A DNA stretch of 64,000 nt from Rikenellaceae bacterium (GTDB lineage Bacteria > Bacteroidota > Bacteroidia > Bacteroidales > Rikenellaceae). The translations under genes were made by a program, and so were the position numbers. The stretch lies in assembly GCA_015059925.1 (NCBI GenBank), contig SUZL01000004.1, positions 56,535-120,534 on the forward strand. The letters are read 5' to 3'. A model generated the notes under the pieces. That model worked only from the letters and a program-made list of their open reading frames with translations, ran no database searches and was not told the DNA's origin. Shown here in pieces: positions 56,738 to 64,000 of this stretch. The stretch's first letter is position 1. Each line of letters opens with the position of its first letter.

Positions 56738-58009
56738 ATGGAAACAAAACAGAAAAGTAATGTATTTGCCATTGCCGTGATGTTTATGCTGTTCTTTATG
56801 ATCGCATTCGTTACCAACTTCGCAGGTTCAATGGGTGTTATCGTGCAGAACCAGTTTGGTGCATCTAACGCTATGGCTCAGCTGGGTACGCTGGCTAACT
56901 TCATCGCTTACGCTTGTATGGGTATCCCCGCAGGTCATATCCTGAAGCGTCGCGGTTACAAATTCACCTCTCTGGCCGCTGTTATCGTAGGTTTGGTAGG
57001 TGTTGGTATTCAGTTCGCATCGGGTTACGTTGAGTCATTCGGTGTTTACGTTCTGGGTGCTTTCGTAGCAGGTTTCTCAATGACTATGCTTAACATCGTT
57101 GTTAATCCTATGTTGAACACCCTCGGTGGTGGTGGTAACAAGGGTAACCAGCTCGTACAGCTCGGTGGTTCTTGCAACTCTGTAGGTGGTACCATCGCTC
57201 CCATCCTGTTGGGTTATCTGATCGGTGGTCAGGCTTCTGAGGCTACCGTAGCTGATGCAGCTCCCGCGCTCATCATCGCTATGGCTATCTTCGCTGTGGC
57301 ATTCGTGGTAATCTACTTCTCAGAGATTCCCGAGCCTCATATGGAGACCGCTGAGGAGAAGGCTGCACGTCTGAGCGGTAAGGCTAAGAAGGATCCCCAC
57401 GGTCCTATGTCTTTCCGTCACTTCGTTCTGGGTGCTATCGCCATCTTCTTCTATGTAGGTGTTGAGGTAGGTATTCCTAACACGGCTAACCTCTATATGT
57501 CAGGTTTGGAGGGTGTAGGTCCCGTAGTTGCTGGTACGCTGGTAGGTTTCTACTGGTTCTGTATGATGCTCGGCCGTCTGTTGGGTGGTGCTATCGGTGC
57601 TAAGGTATCTTCAAAGCAGATGCTTACCTTCGCTAACATCTTGGCTATCGTATTCGTACTTTGCTTGATGTTCATCCCCGAGTCAGTTCGTATGTCAATC
57701 CCCGGTGTTGATGCTCAGGTTCCCGTAAGTATGGTATTTATGTTCCTCTGCGGTCTCTGCACATCGGTAATGTTCGGTTCTATCTTCAACCTCGCTGCTG
57801 AGGGTCTGGGTAAGTACACTCCCGTTGCTTCAGGTATCTTTATGGCCCTGATCTGCGGTGGTGGTATCCTCCCCTTCATTCAGGGTTTGGTTGCCGACGC
57901 TGCCGGCTTCATCAACAGCTACTGGGTAGTGATCATCGGTCTTGCATATATGCTCTTCTACGCTGTTGCAGGTTCGAAGAACGTAAACAAGGATATTCCC
58001 GTAGAGTAA
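56738..58009 (+). CDS. MFS transporter (FucP-like sugar permease family)
   Basis: 12-TM pattern; FAGSMGVIVQNQFGASNAMAQLGTLANFIAYACMGIPAGHILKRRGYK. Confidence 0.85.
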   Translation: METKQKSNVFAIAVMFMLFFMIAFVTNFAGSMGVIVQNQFGASNAMAQLGTLANFIAYACMGIPAGHILKRRGYKFTSLAAVIVGLVGVGIQFASGYVESFGVYVLGAFVAGFSMTMLNIVVNPMLNTLGGGGNKGNQLVQLGGSCNSVGGTIAPILLGYLIGGQASEATVADAAPALIIAMAIFAVAFVVIYFSEIPEPHMETAEEKAARLSGKAKKDPHGPMSFRHFVLGAIAIFFYVGVEVGIPNTANLYMSGLEGVGPVVAGTLVGFYWFCMMLGRLLGGAIGAKVSSKQMLTFANILAIVFVLCLMFIPESVRMSIPGVDAQVPVSMVFMFLCGLCTSVMFGSIFNLAAEGLGKYTPVASGIFMALICGGGILPFIQGLVADAAGFINSYWVVIIGLAYMLFYAVAGSKNVNKDIPVE

Positions 58010-58035
58010 TCTACGCGATAGAATATATCCCACGG

Positions 58036-58068
58036 AGAGTTCGGCCTTGTGCCGAACTCTTTTTTTTT
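58036..58068 (+). terminator. Intrinsic terminator
   Basis: AGAGTTCGG ccttgtg CCGAACTCT TTTTTTTT. Confidence 0.9.
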
Positions 58069-58103
58069 GTGCCCGACGGCTTGATATTATCTTCGGAAAT
58101 TCA

Positions 58104-58111
58104 TATCTTTG
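58104..58111 (+). promoter_or_regulatory. -7 box TATCTTTG upstream of the hydrolase
   Basis: TAnnTTTG match 19 nt before the ATG at 58130. Confidence 0.55.
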
Positions 58112-58129
58112 GAACAAAACCGTATCGTT

Positions 58130-59404
58130 ATGAGAAGATTATGCTTTTTCGCCGTGGCGTTGATCTGCCTTACGGCTTGTGAGCGCCCCTCGGCCGAGGT
58201 CGAGAGCGTTGTGGCCTACACGCGCGTGGGCGATATTAATAATGTGATGGTCGATGCCATCGAACTCTCTGTTGCCAATGCCGCCTCGCTCCGAGGGCTG
58301 AAGGCCGAGGATTTCGATCTGGTGAATAACATCCCCGACGGATTTGTCGATCCCGCAACGGGTGCCGCACCCGCGCCCTACGAGGATGACGGCATCGTGC
58401 TGAAGCGCACGAAGAACACCCTGCGCATCGAGGCCAAGTCGTTCAACTACCGAGGTCGTCGTGGCCAGAACCGTCAGATGGAGGGGTGGCAGCTCATCTG
58501 CAAGGCCGACCCGAACCTGAACGTTACGGCCGAGAATGTTACAGAGAGCCGATTGGCTGTGCTGGACGATTGTGTGAAGGGTTCGTTCACCTACGCTGGC
58601 CTTACGCGCGAGTATATCCTGCATCTGCCCAAGGATGCTGAAGGGAATGTGAAGAAGGGCGTGCCCCTTTTGGTTTGGCAGATTGGCGGAGGCGAGTATA
58701 ACCGCGATTTGATGACCGCCGCGATGGCCAACCGCTGCATCGTCTCGCTGCCCGATGCGGGTGTGGAGTGCGCAACGCTGATGTTCGCCATTGCCAACCC
58801 CAACTACTCATATAGCGCCTCGCTCGACGAGGAGCGCATCAAACTCATCGACCGCAACAACGCCCTGCAGATGGCCTTCATCGATACGCTTATCGCCGAC
58901 GGCATTGTCGATGGGCAGAGACTCTTCTGCGCGGGCGCGTCGAGCGGTGGCGGCTGCACGATGCGATTTATGATGCAGTTCCCCGACCGCTTCAAGGCGG
59001 CTATTCCGTGCTGCGCGATGGATCCCATCGTGCCGATTCATAAGGTTGAGGAGCGTTACGAGGGGCAGTTCGCGGATGATCTGGTGAAGGCTTTTCAGGG
59101 CAAGGTCTATAAGTGGAATGGCGAGGATATGGCCCTCGCGCCCATCGACACCGAGGCCTTCTGCAGCCTGCCGATGTTCTTCGTTCACGCCGAGTCGGAT
59201 ACCACTTGCAAGGTGATCAGCTCACACGCCTACTTCGGCGCGCGCGAGCGTCTGGGAGCGAGGAGCGACAAGATTCAGATCTACGACGACGGCTATATGC
59301 AGTCGTTCGGAATTCCGAAGATGATTAGCCACTTCTCGTGGGTGCCTCTGTTGAACGACTACTCGGAGGGTACGGCGATGGATTGGCTTGTTAAACAGAT
59401 GTAA
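58130..59404 (+). CDS. Putative alpha/beta-hydrolase lipoprotein (esterase/PHB-depolymerase-like)
   Basis: Lipobox CLTACER; nucleophile-elbow-like CAGASSGGGCTMRFMMQFPDRFKAAIPCCA; FVHAESDTTC. Confidence 0.65.
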   Translation: MRRLCFFAVALICLTACERPSAEVESVVAYTRVGDINNVMVDAIELSVANAASLRGLKAEDFDLVNNIPDGFVDPATGAAPAPYEDDGIVLKRTKNTLRIEAKSFNYRGRRGQNRQMEGWQLICKADPNLNVTAENVTESRLAVLDDCVKGSFTYAGLTREYILHLPKDAEGNVKKGVPLLVWQIGGGEYNRDLMTAAMANRCIVSLPDAGVECATLMFAIANPNYSYSASLDEERIKLIDRNNALQMAFIDTLIADGIVDGQRLFCAGASSGGGCTMRFMMQFPDRFKAAIPCCAMDPIVPIHKVEERYEGQFADDLVKAFQGKVYKWNGEDMALAPIDTEAFCSLPMFFVHAESDTTCKVISSHAYFGARERLGARSDKIQIYDDGYMQSFGIPKMISHFSWVPLLNDYSEGTAMDWLVKQM

Positions 59405-59452
59405 AGCGGGCGGCGGCCAGCTTCAAAATAACACTTGTTATACGACTTTACA
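59400..59452 (+). repeat. Gene-end palindromic repeat, copy F (right half)
   Basis: TGTAAAG...GGCCAGCTTCAAAATAACACTTGTTATACGACTTTACA; outer stem includes the hydrolase stop codon. Confidence 0.65.
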
Positions 59453-59467
59453 AAAGTGATAAATAAA

Positions 59468-59508
59468 AAGGAAAGAGGTTATCCCGCAAAGGATAACCTC
59501 TTTCTTCT
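59468..59508. terminator. Bidirectional intrinsic terminator
   Basis: AAAGAGGTTATCC cgcaa AGGATAACCTCTTT. Confidence 0.8.
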
Positions 59509-59523
59509 GTTGTTTATTTAGTT

Positions 59524-61518
59524 TTATCGCTTCTCAATCTTCAGGGCAAATCCTCCGCCCATCGCCATCTTCACCGTCATCGTGCGGCCCTCGAGCGAGC
59601 TCTCCGTCTTGCTGTAATCGCGAGCAATCTTGTTGGCATTAACGCCATCCTTGAAGGCCGTAACCTTGTAGTTGCCTTCGCCGAGGAATGAGAGGTCGAG
59701 CTCCAGCTCGCGCTCATCCCAGTTGGTCATACCGCCGACGTACCACACATCGCCCGCACGACGTGCAATGACGCAGTACTCGCCTACCTTGCCATCCATT
59801 GCAACGGTCTGATCCCAAACGGTCGGAATCGTAGCGATGAACTCCGTACACTCCATCTCTTTCTCGTAGGCCGTAGGAGAGTCGCAAAGCATATTGAACG
59901 GCGACTCGAATACGACGTACATCGCCAGCTGACGACAGCGCGTACCCTGACTCATAGGCTCGGCGTTGCTGTAACGGTAGCCGCGCTTCTGCGAGTTCAT
60001 CATCGCGCCCTGCGTGTAATCCATCGGACCGGCAACCATACGGATGAAGGGTATCTGCACATCGTAGGTTACCTGATCCAGCTCCTCGAGCGTTGACCAC
60101 TTCACCTGCTCCAGACCATTCACGCCCTCATAATTGACCACGTTGGGATACATACGCGACAATCCGCTGGGCTTGAACGCACCGTGGAAGTCGCACATCA
60201 GGTGATACTTGGCAGCTGTCGAGGCGGCACGCTCGTAGAACTCCACCATCGGCTGATCGTCGCGATCCATAAAGTCGATCTTGAAGCCCTTCACGCCCAT
60301 CTCCGAGTAGTGCTTCATCACGCGCTCCATATCGCGATCCAGCGCCCAGTAACCTGCCCACAGCACGATACCTACGCCGCGCTCCTTGCCATAGTCGCAC
60401 AGGTGCTTAACGTCGATCTCGGGAACGACCTGCATCAAATCGGCCTTCAGATTCACCGACCAACCCTCGTCGAGGATGACATACTCGATGCCGTTGCGAG
60501 CGGCGAAGTCGATGTAGTACTCGTAGGTGCGGTTGTTGATGCCCGGCTGGAAATCCACGCCGTACAATCCCCAGTTGTTCCACCACTCCCAAGCAACCTT
60601 GCCGGCCTTGATCCACGACGTGTCGCCGATGGCGTTGGGCTGGCTCAGGCGGAATACCATATCGTCGTTGAGCAGCTCGGCGTCGTTATCCGCCACGATG
60701 CAGATACGCCACGGGAACGAGCGTGCGCCAGCGACCTCGGCGATGTAGGGCTTTGCGGTCTGCACCTCGCCCTGCAACATATTGTGGCCGCCCTGTGTGA
60801 TCTTGTCGGGTACGGGGGCGAAGTTGCTCTCGAGGCCCGTGTCGTTGTTGCTGTTGTAGAGGTACATACCCGGGTATGAGCGCAGGTCGCTCTCGGTGAT
60901 GCAGACTTTCTTGTTGCCCATATCAACCAAAACGGGCAGATACATCAGACGGTTGTTGCCCATCTTCGACATCGGCTCCAGCACATAGGGCCCCTCGAAA
61001 GAGTTGTAGTACTGCTCGGCGAAACTCTTCTTCTCGTTTGAGCGAACGTACGAGCAATAGACCATATTATCATCCTCGAAGTTGAACTCCGCAACCTCGT
61101 GCTTTACCGTGTAGGGGGCTTTGCGTGTCGATACGAAGCGGTAGGCCGCCGCATTGTCGTAGGCGCGCAGCTCGATGGCGTAGTCGCCCTTGAACGAGAG
61201 CGTCAGCGTTGTGCAGCGATCCTCGACCTCGGCCTTCTTATACAAAGGTGAGGGGATGCGCTCGTCGATCGAGCCCGTTGTGGCCTTGCGCAGGATGGGA
61301 TTTACGCCCCACACTTCTTCCGGGCCAACCTGCATCGCAATCTGCGAGGGGGCAATCACCGTTGTCGAGCCGTCCGTAACGCTCCAGCGAATATCCTTAT
61401 CGATGGTAACCGTTAGTTTGAGTGAACCATCGGGCGAGGTGATGCTTCGCTCGGTGGGACGAGCCTGTGCTGCAGCGATAGCGCAGAGCGCAAGCATTGA
61501 GATTAGGAGTCTTTTCAT
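59524..61518 (-). CDS. Glycoside hydrolase family 97 (SusB-like alpha-glucosidase)
   Basis: AWEWWNNWGLYGVDFQPG; YVILDEGWS; VGIVLWAGYWALDRDME; GFKIDFMDRDDQPMVEFYER; DFHGAFKPSGLSR. Confidence 0.93.
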   Translation of the reverse strand: MKRLLISMLALCAIAAAQARPTERSITSPDGSLKLTVTIDKDIRWSVTDGSTTVIAPSQIAMQVGPEEVWGVNPILRKATTGSIDERIPSPLYKKAEVEDRCTTLTLSFKGDYAIELRAYDNAAAYRFVSTRKAPYTVKHEVAEFNFEDDNMVYCSYVRSNEKKSFAEQYYNSFEGPYVLEPMSKMGNNRLMYLPVLVDMGNKKVCITESDLRSYPGMYLYNSNNDTGLESNFAPVPDKITQGGHNMLQGEVQTAKPYIAEVAGARSFPWRICIVADNDAELLNDDMVFRLSQPNAIGDTSWIKAGKVAWEWWNNWGLYGVDFQPGINNRTYEYYIDFAARNGIEYVILDEGWSVNLKADLMQVVPEIDVKHLCDYGKERGVGIVLWAGYWALDRDMERVMKHYSEMGVKGFKIDFMDRDDQPMVEFYERAASTAAKYHLMCDFHGAFKPSGLSRMYPNVVNYEGVNGLEQVKWSTLEELDQVTYDVQIPFIRMVAGPMDYTQGAMMNSQKRGYRYSNAEPMSQGTRCRQLAMYVVFESPFNMLCDSPTAYEKEMECTEFIATIPTVWDQTVAMDGKVGEYCVIARRAGDVWYVGGMTNWDERELELDLSFLGEGNYKVTAFKDGVNANKIARDYSKTESSLEGRTMTVKMAMGGGFALKIEKR

Positions 61519-61585
61519 AGTGGTAAAATTTGTGAAAATAATAAGACAAAGGTACGAAATTTTCTTCAGCGGGGATAATTTTTTG

Positions 61586-61593
61586 TATATTTG
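61586..61593 (+). promoter_or_regulatory. -7 box TATATTTG upstream of the Xer recombinase
   Basis: TAnnTTTG match 25 nt before the ATG at 61619. Confidence 0.55.
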
Positions 61594-61618
61594 TTTTGTC
61601 GCCACACCCCAATTTGCT

Positions 61619-62566
61619 ATGACCAATAAGGAGATTATAGACCGCTACATCCACTACATCAGCGTCCAGCGCCGCTACTCACCCCTTACGGTGCGTAACT
61701 ATCGCTACGACGTTGAGGAGTTTGTGCGCTGGGGCGAGCAGCAGAGCGGCGAGTTCTCGCTCCTGAAGGTCGATAAGAGCGATTTGCGCGAATGGATTAT
61801 GGCGCTCTCCGATGAGCGACTCTTGGATCACGGCCTGAAGAGCCGCCAGCGCCGCTCGGCTGCGTCGGTCAATCGAATGGTGGCATCCGTTCGCTCGATG
61901 TATAAGTTCCTGCGCCGCGAGGGTATCATCGAGCGCGACCTGTTCGTCGCCATCGCCGCCCTGCGTACTCCGCAGCGACTGCCGAAGTTCGTGCCCGAGG
62001 GCGATATGGAAAGGGTTGTGGAGCGTCTGGAGAACGACCTGCGATCGGGGGAGTGGATTGCGAGGCGCAATGCGCTGATAGTTATGGTGTTGTATGGCTG
62101 TGGTCTGCGCTTGGCGGAGCTTATGGCCATCGCGCCGACTCACTTCGAGGATGATTATCGCACGCTGCGCGTTATGGGCAAGGGCTCCAAGGAGCGTATG
62201 CTGCCTATCGTGGAGCGTCTGCGCTACGAAATAAAACGCTACATCGAAGAATTTTCGGAGCAAAAAATTTGCATATTCAATCAAAATAGACTATTTTTAT
62301 CAAAGCGTGGAGAGCCTATTTCGCGCAGCGATGTGCAGCGCAGTGTGGCACGTCTTCTGCGGGAGTGCGGAGTCGAGGGCAAGGTCTCGCCGCACGTTCT
62401 GCGCCATACGTTCGCAACGCATCTACTGAACGACGGGGCCGATATGCGCGAGATACAGGAACTTATGGGCCACAGCTCGTTGCGCGCGACGCAGATCTAC
62501 ACGCACAACAACATCGCCCAGCTCCAGCGGGCCTACATCGATGCCCACCCGAGGGAGGCGGAGTAG
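61619..62566 (+). CDS. Tyrosine recombinase, XerC/XerD family
   Basis: YGCGLRLAELMAI (R); HVLRHTFATHLL (HxxR); LMGHSSLRATQIYTH (H...Y). Confidence 0.92.
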   Translation: MTNKEIIDRYIHYISVQRRYSPLTVRNYRYDVEEFVRWGEQQSGEFSLLKVDKSDLREWIMALSDERLLDHGLKSRQRRSAASVNRMVASVRSMYKFLRREGIIERDLFVAIAALRTPQRLPKFVPEGDMERVVERLENDLRSGEWIARRNALIVMVLYGCGLRLAELMAIAPTHFEDDYRTLRVMGKGSKERMLPIVERLRYEIKRYIEEFSEQKICIFNQNRLFLSKRGEPISRSDVQRSVARLLRECGVEGKVSPHVLRHTFATHLLNDGADMREIQELMGHSSLRATQIYTHNNIAQLQRAYIDAHPREAE

Positions 62567-62567
62567 T

Positions 62568-62600
62568 TAGAAATTGTAAATGCGGCCGGCGGCCGCAAGT
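62568..62600 (+). repeat. Composite intergenic repeat, copy 3 (GCGGCC palindrome part only)
   Basis: AGAAATTGTAAATGCGGCCGGCGGCCGCAAG, matching 34257-34287. Confidence 0.7.
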
Positions 62601-62687
62601 GAGGCATAGAGGAACAAGGTTTTCGTAATGGAATCATTGGCGACCAAGGTCGCTGTATATATATTGTTTAACTAAAATTTTCAGGCT

Positions 62688-62975
62688 ATGAACGTACAGA
62701 TCCAGTCAGTGAAATTCGATGCCAGCTCGAAGCTGATCGAATTCATCGAGAAGAAATTAGCCAAGTTGGACCGCGTGGCGGAGAACGCTACGGGTGTTGA
62801 TGTAGTGTTGAAACTCGAAAAAGATGACGAGAAGGGCAACAAGATCGCAGTGGTTACCCTCCGACTCCCGGGCGGCGATATCCGCGTCGAGGAGCAGGCG
62901 CACACCTTCGAGGAGGCAATCGATGCAGCCAAAGATGTCCTGAAGCGTCAAATCGAAAAACGCAAAGAGAAATAA
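62688..62975 (+). CDS. hpf: HPF/RaiA-family ribosome hibernation factor
   Basis: NVQIQSVKFDASSKLIEFIEKKLAKLDR; GGDIRVEEQAHTFEEAIDAAKDVLKRQIEKRKEK. Confidence 0.9.
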   Translation: MNVQIQSVKFDASSKLIEFIEKKLAKLDRVAENATGVDVVLKLEKDDEKGNKIAVVTLRLPGGDIRVEEQAHTFEEAIDAAKDVLKRQIEKRKEK

Positions 62976-62986
62976 TAACCCCTATG

Positions 62987-63010
62987 ACCCGCCCCGAAGG
63001 CGGGTTTTTT
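62987..63010 (+). terminator. Intrinsic terminator
   Basis: ACCCGCC ccgaa GGCGGGT TTTTT. Confidence 0.85.
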
Positions 63011-63040
63011 GTTTAATGTATAAGTTTGCGGATTTTTTCT

Positions 63041-63048
63041 TACCTTTG
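63041..63048 (+). promoter_or_regulatory. -7 box TACCTTTG upstream of lspA
   Basis: TAnnTTTG match 17 nt before the ATG at 63065. Confidence 0.6.
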
Positions 63049-63064
63049 CCCAAAATCGAAGATT

Positions 63065-63673
63065 ATGAAACTGAAGAACGTAACAATAATGGTTCTGGTG
63101 CTGCTCCTGCTCGACCAGATCCTGAAAATCTGGGTTAAGACCTCGATGTGCCTCGACGAGACGATCGAGATTCTCCCGTGGTTCCACCTCCACTTTGTCG
63201 AGAACAGCGGCGCGGCGTTCGGTATGCGCCTCGAAGTGGGTGGCGCTATCGACTGGGGCAAGCTGATGCTGAGCCTCTTCCGCGTGGTGATGATCGGTGC
63301 GCTGGGCTACTACATCTACTACCTCACACGCCCCGAGCGTCGCACCCCGCGCGGCGTACTCATCGGCCTGACGCTGATTCTGGCCGGCGCGATAGGTAAT
63401 CTGGTCGATTCGATGTTCTACGGTATGATTTTCACCGCCTCGACACCCCTCACGGTGGCGACGCTGGGCGAGGGTTACAGCACATTCCTGATGGGTAAGG
63501 TGGTCGATATGTTCTACTTCCCGCTCTTCCAGTGGAACAGCTGCCCCGAGTGGCTCTCGTTCTTGGTCGATTACAACAACTACTTCTTCGGCGCGATTTT
63601 CAATCTGGCCGACGCTTATATCTCGTGTGCGGTGGTGTATCTGCTGCTCTTCCACTACAAATTCTTCCAGTAG
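63065..63673 (+). CDS. lspA: Lipoprotein signal peptidase (signal peptidase II)
   Basis: LLLLDQILKIWVKT; FVENSGAAFGM; GAIGNLVDSMFYGMIFT; FGAIFNLADAYIS. Confidence 0.93.
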   Translation: MKLKNVTIMVLVLLLLDQILKIWVKTSMCLDETIEILPWFHLHFVENSGAAFGMRLEVGGAIDWGKLMLSLFRVVMIGALGYYIYYLTRPERRTPRGVLIGLTLILAGAIGNLVDSMFYGMIFTASTPLTVATLGEGYSTFLMGKVVDMFYFPLFQWNSCPEWLSFLVDYNNYFFGAIFNLADAYISCAVVYLLLFHYKFFQ

Positions 63674-63787
63674 CGGGCGGGTGGCTAAGTGGCTGCTAAC
63701 GAGGATTGTGCAGAGGTGCGAGGGTAACTTTTTTGGTGCGCGGCGAAAAAAAATCGGCGAAAACTATTGTGAAATAAAAAAAAGTAG

Positions 63788-63795
63788 TACCTTTG
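63788..63795 (+). promoter_or_regulatory. -7 box TACCTTTG upstream of tRNA-Leu
   Basis: TAnnTTTG match 15 nt before the tRNA. Confidence 0.65.
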
Positions 63796-63809
63796 TGCCA
63801 CGAAACGAT

Positions 63810-63890
63810 GCCCAGATGGTGAAATGGTAGACACGCTCGTTTCAGGTGCGAGTGCTTCGCGGCATGTAGGTTCGAGTCCTATTCTGGGCA
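63810..63890 (+). tRNA. tRNA-Leu (anticodon CAG)
   Basis: GCCCAGA/TCTGGGC acceptor stem; anticodon arm CTCGT-TTCAGGT-GCGAG; class II variable arm; T arm TAGGTTCGAGTCCTA; no encoded CCA. Confidence 0.95.
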
Positions 63891-63892
63891 CA

Positions 63893-63925
63893 AAAAAAGC
63901 AGACAGAAAAGTCTGCTTTTTTTAT
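63893..63925 (+). terminator. Intrinsic terminator after tRNA-Leu
   Basis: AAAAAAGCAGAC agaaaa GTCTGCTTTTTT. Confidence 0.9.
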
Positions 63926-64000
63926 GCCCAATGGGCAACCATATTTACATTCCCTCCAAACCTCCCTTTGTTAAAGGGAGGCTATAAATCTTTTATACAT

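Noticed and set aside
61619-62566. Tyrosine recombinase as the integrase of a mobile element
   Set aside because: No att-like repeats, tRNA junction or cargo genes nearby; size and motifs fit a housekeeping XerC/XerD protein.
63810-64000. tRNA-Leu as an integration site for an island
   Set aside because: Only a terminator and ~75 bp of sequence follow before the window ends; no duplicated tRNA 3' end visible.
1-64000. CRISPR arrays, IS elements, prophage genes, restriction-modification or other defence genes
   Set aside because: No regularly spaced repeats, transposases, phage structural genes or methyltransferases found in the window; any system responsible for the CATG depletion must lie outside it.

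Overview
This 64 kb window is a gene-dense bacterial chromosome segment. I infer Bacteroidota, probably an Alistipes/Rikenellaceae-like genome, from the TAnnTTTG -7 boxes, DUF4270/DUF4465/GldE/SusB-type genes and a tRNA without an encoded CCA. I call about 51 protein genes and one tRNA-Leu(CAG). Content is mostly housekeeping: nth (partial), nrnA-like, MsbA-like ABC exporter, pgk, ugd, galE, rplY-pth, priA-comF, dnaB, comM, murG-murC-ftsQ-ftsA-ftsZ, topA, queA-truB-uppP-ftsX, polyprenyl synthase, GH97, xer, hpf and lspA. I see no prophage, IS element, CRISPR array or rRNA. Two signals stand out. (1) The tetranucleotide CATG is almost absent: a manual read found one occurrence, inside the tRNA-Leu. 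(2) A long imperfect-palindrome repeat (~120 bp; 4 full and 2 reduced copies) sits at gene 3' ends, always in the same orientation relative to the upstream gene, and its terminal stems appear to covary. A second 3'-end composite repeat family, a tandem repeat seeded from a gene's own stop-codon region, a large charged insertion in FtsQ and an unassigned structured region after a FadL-like gene are also reported. All calls come from reading the sequence and the supplied ORFs; no searches were run.
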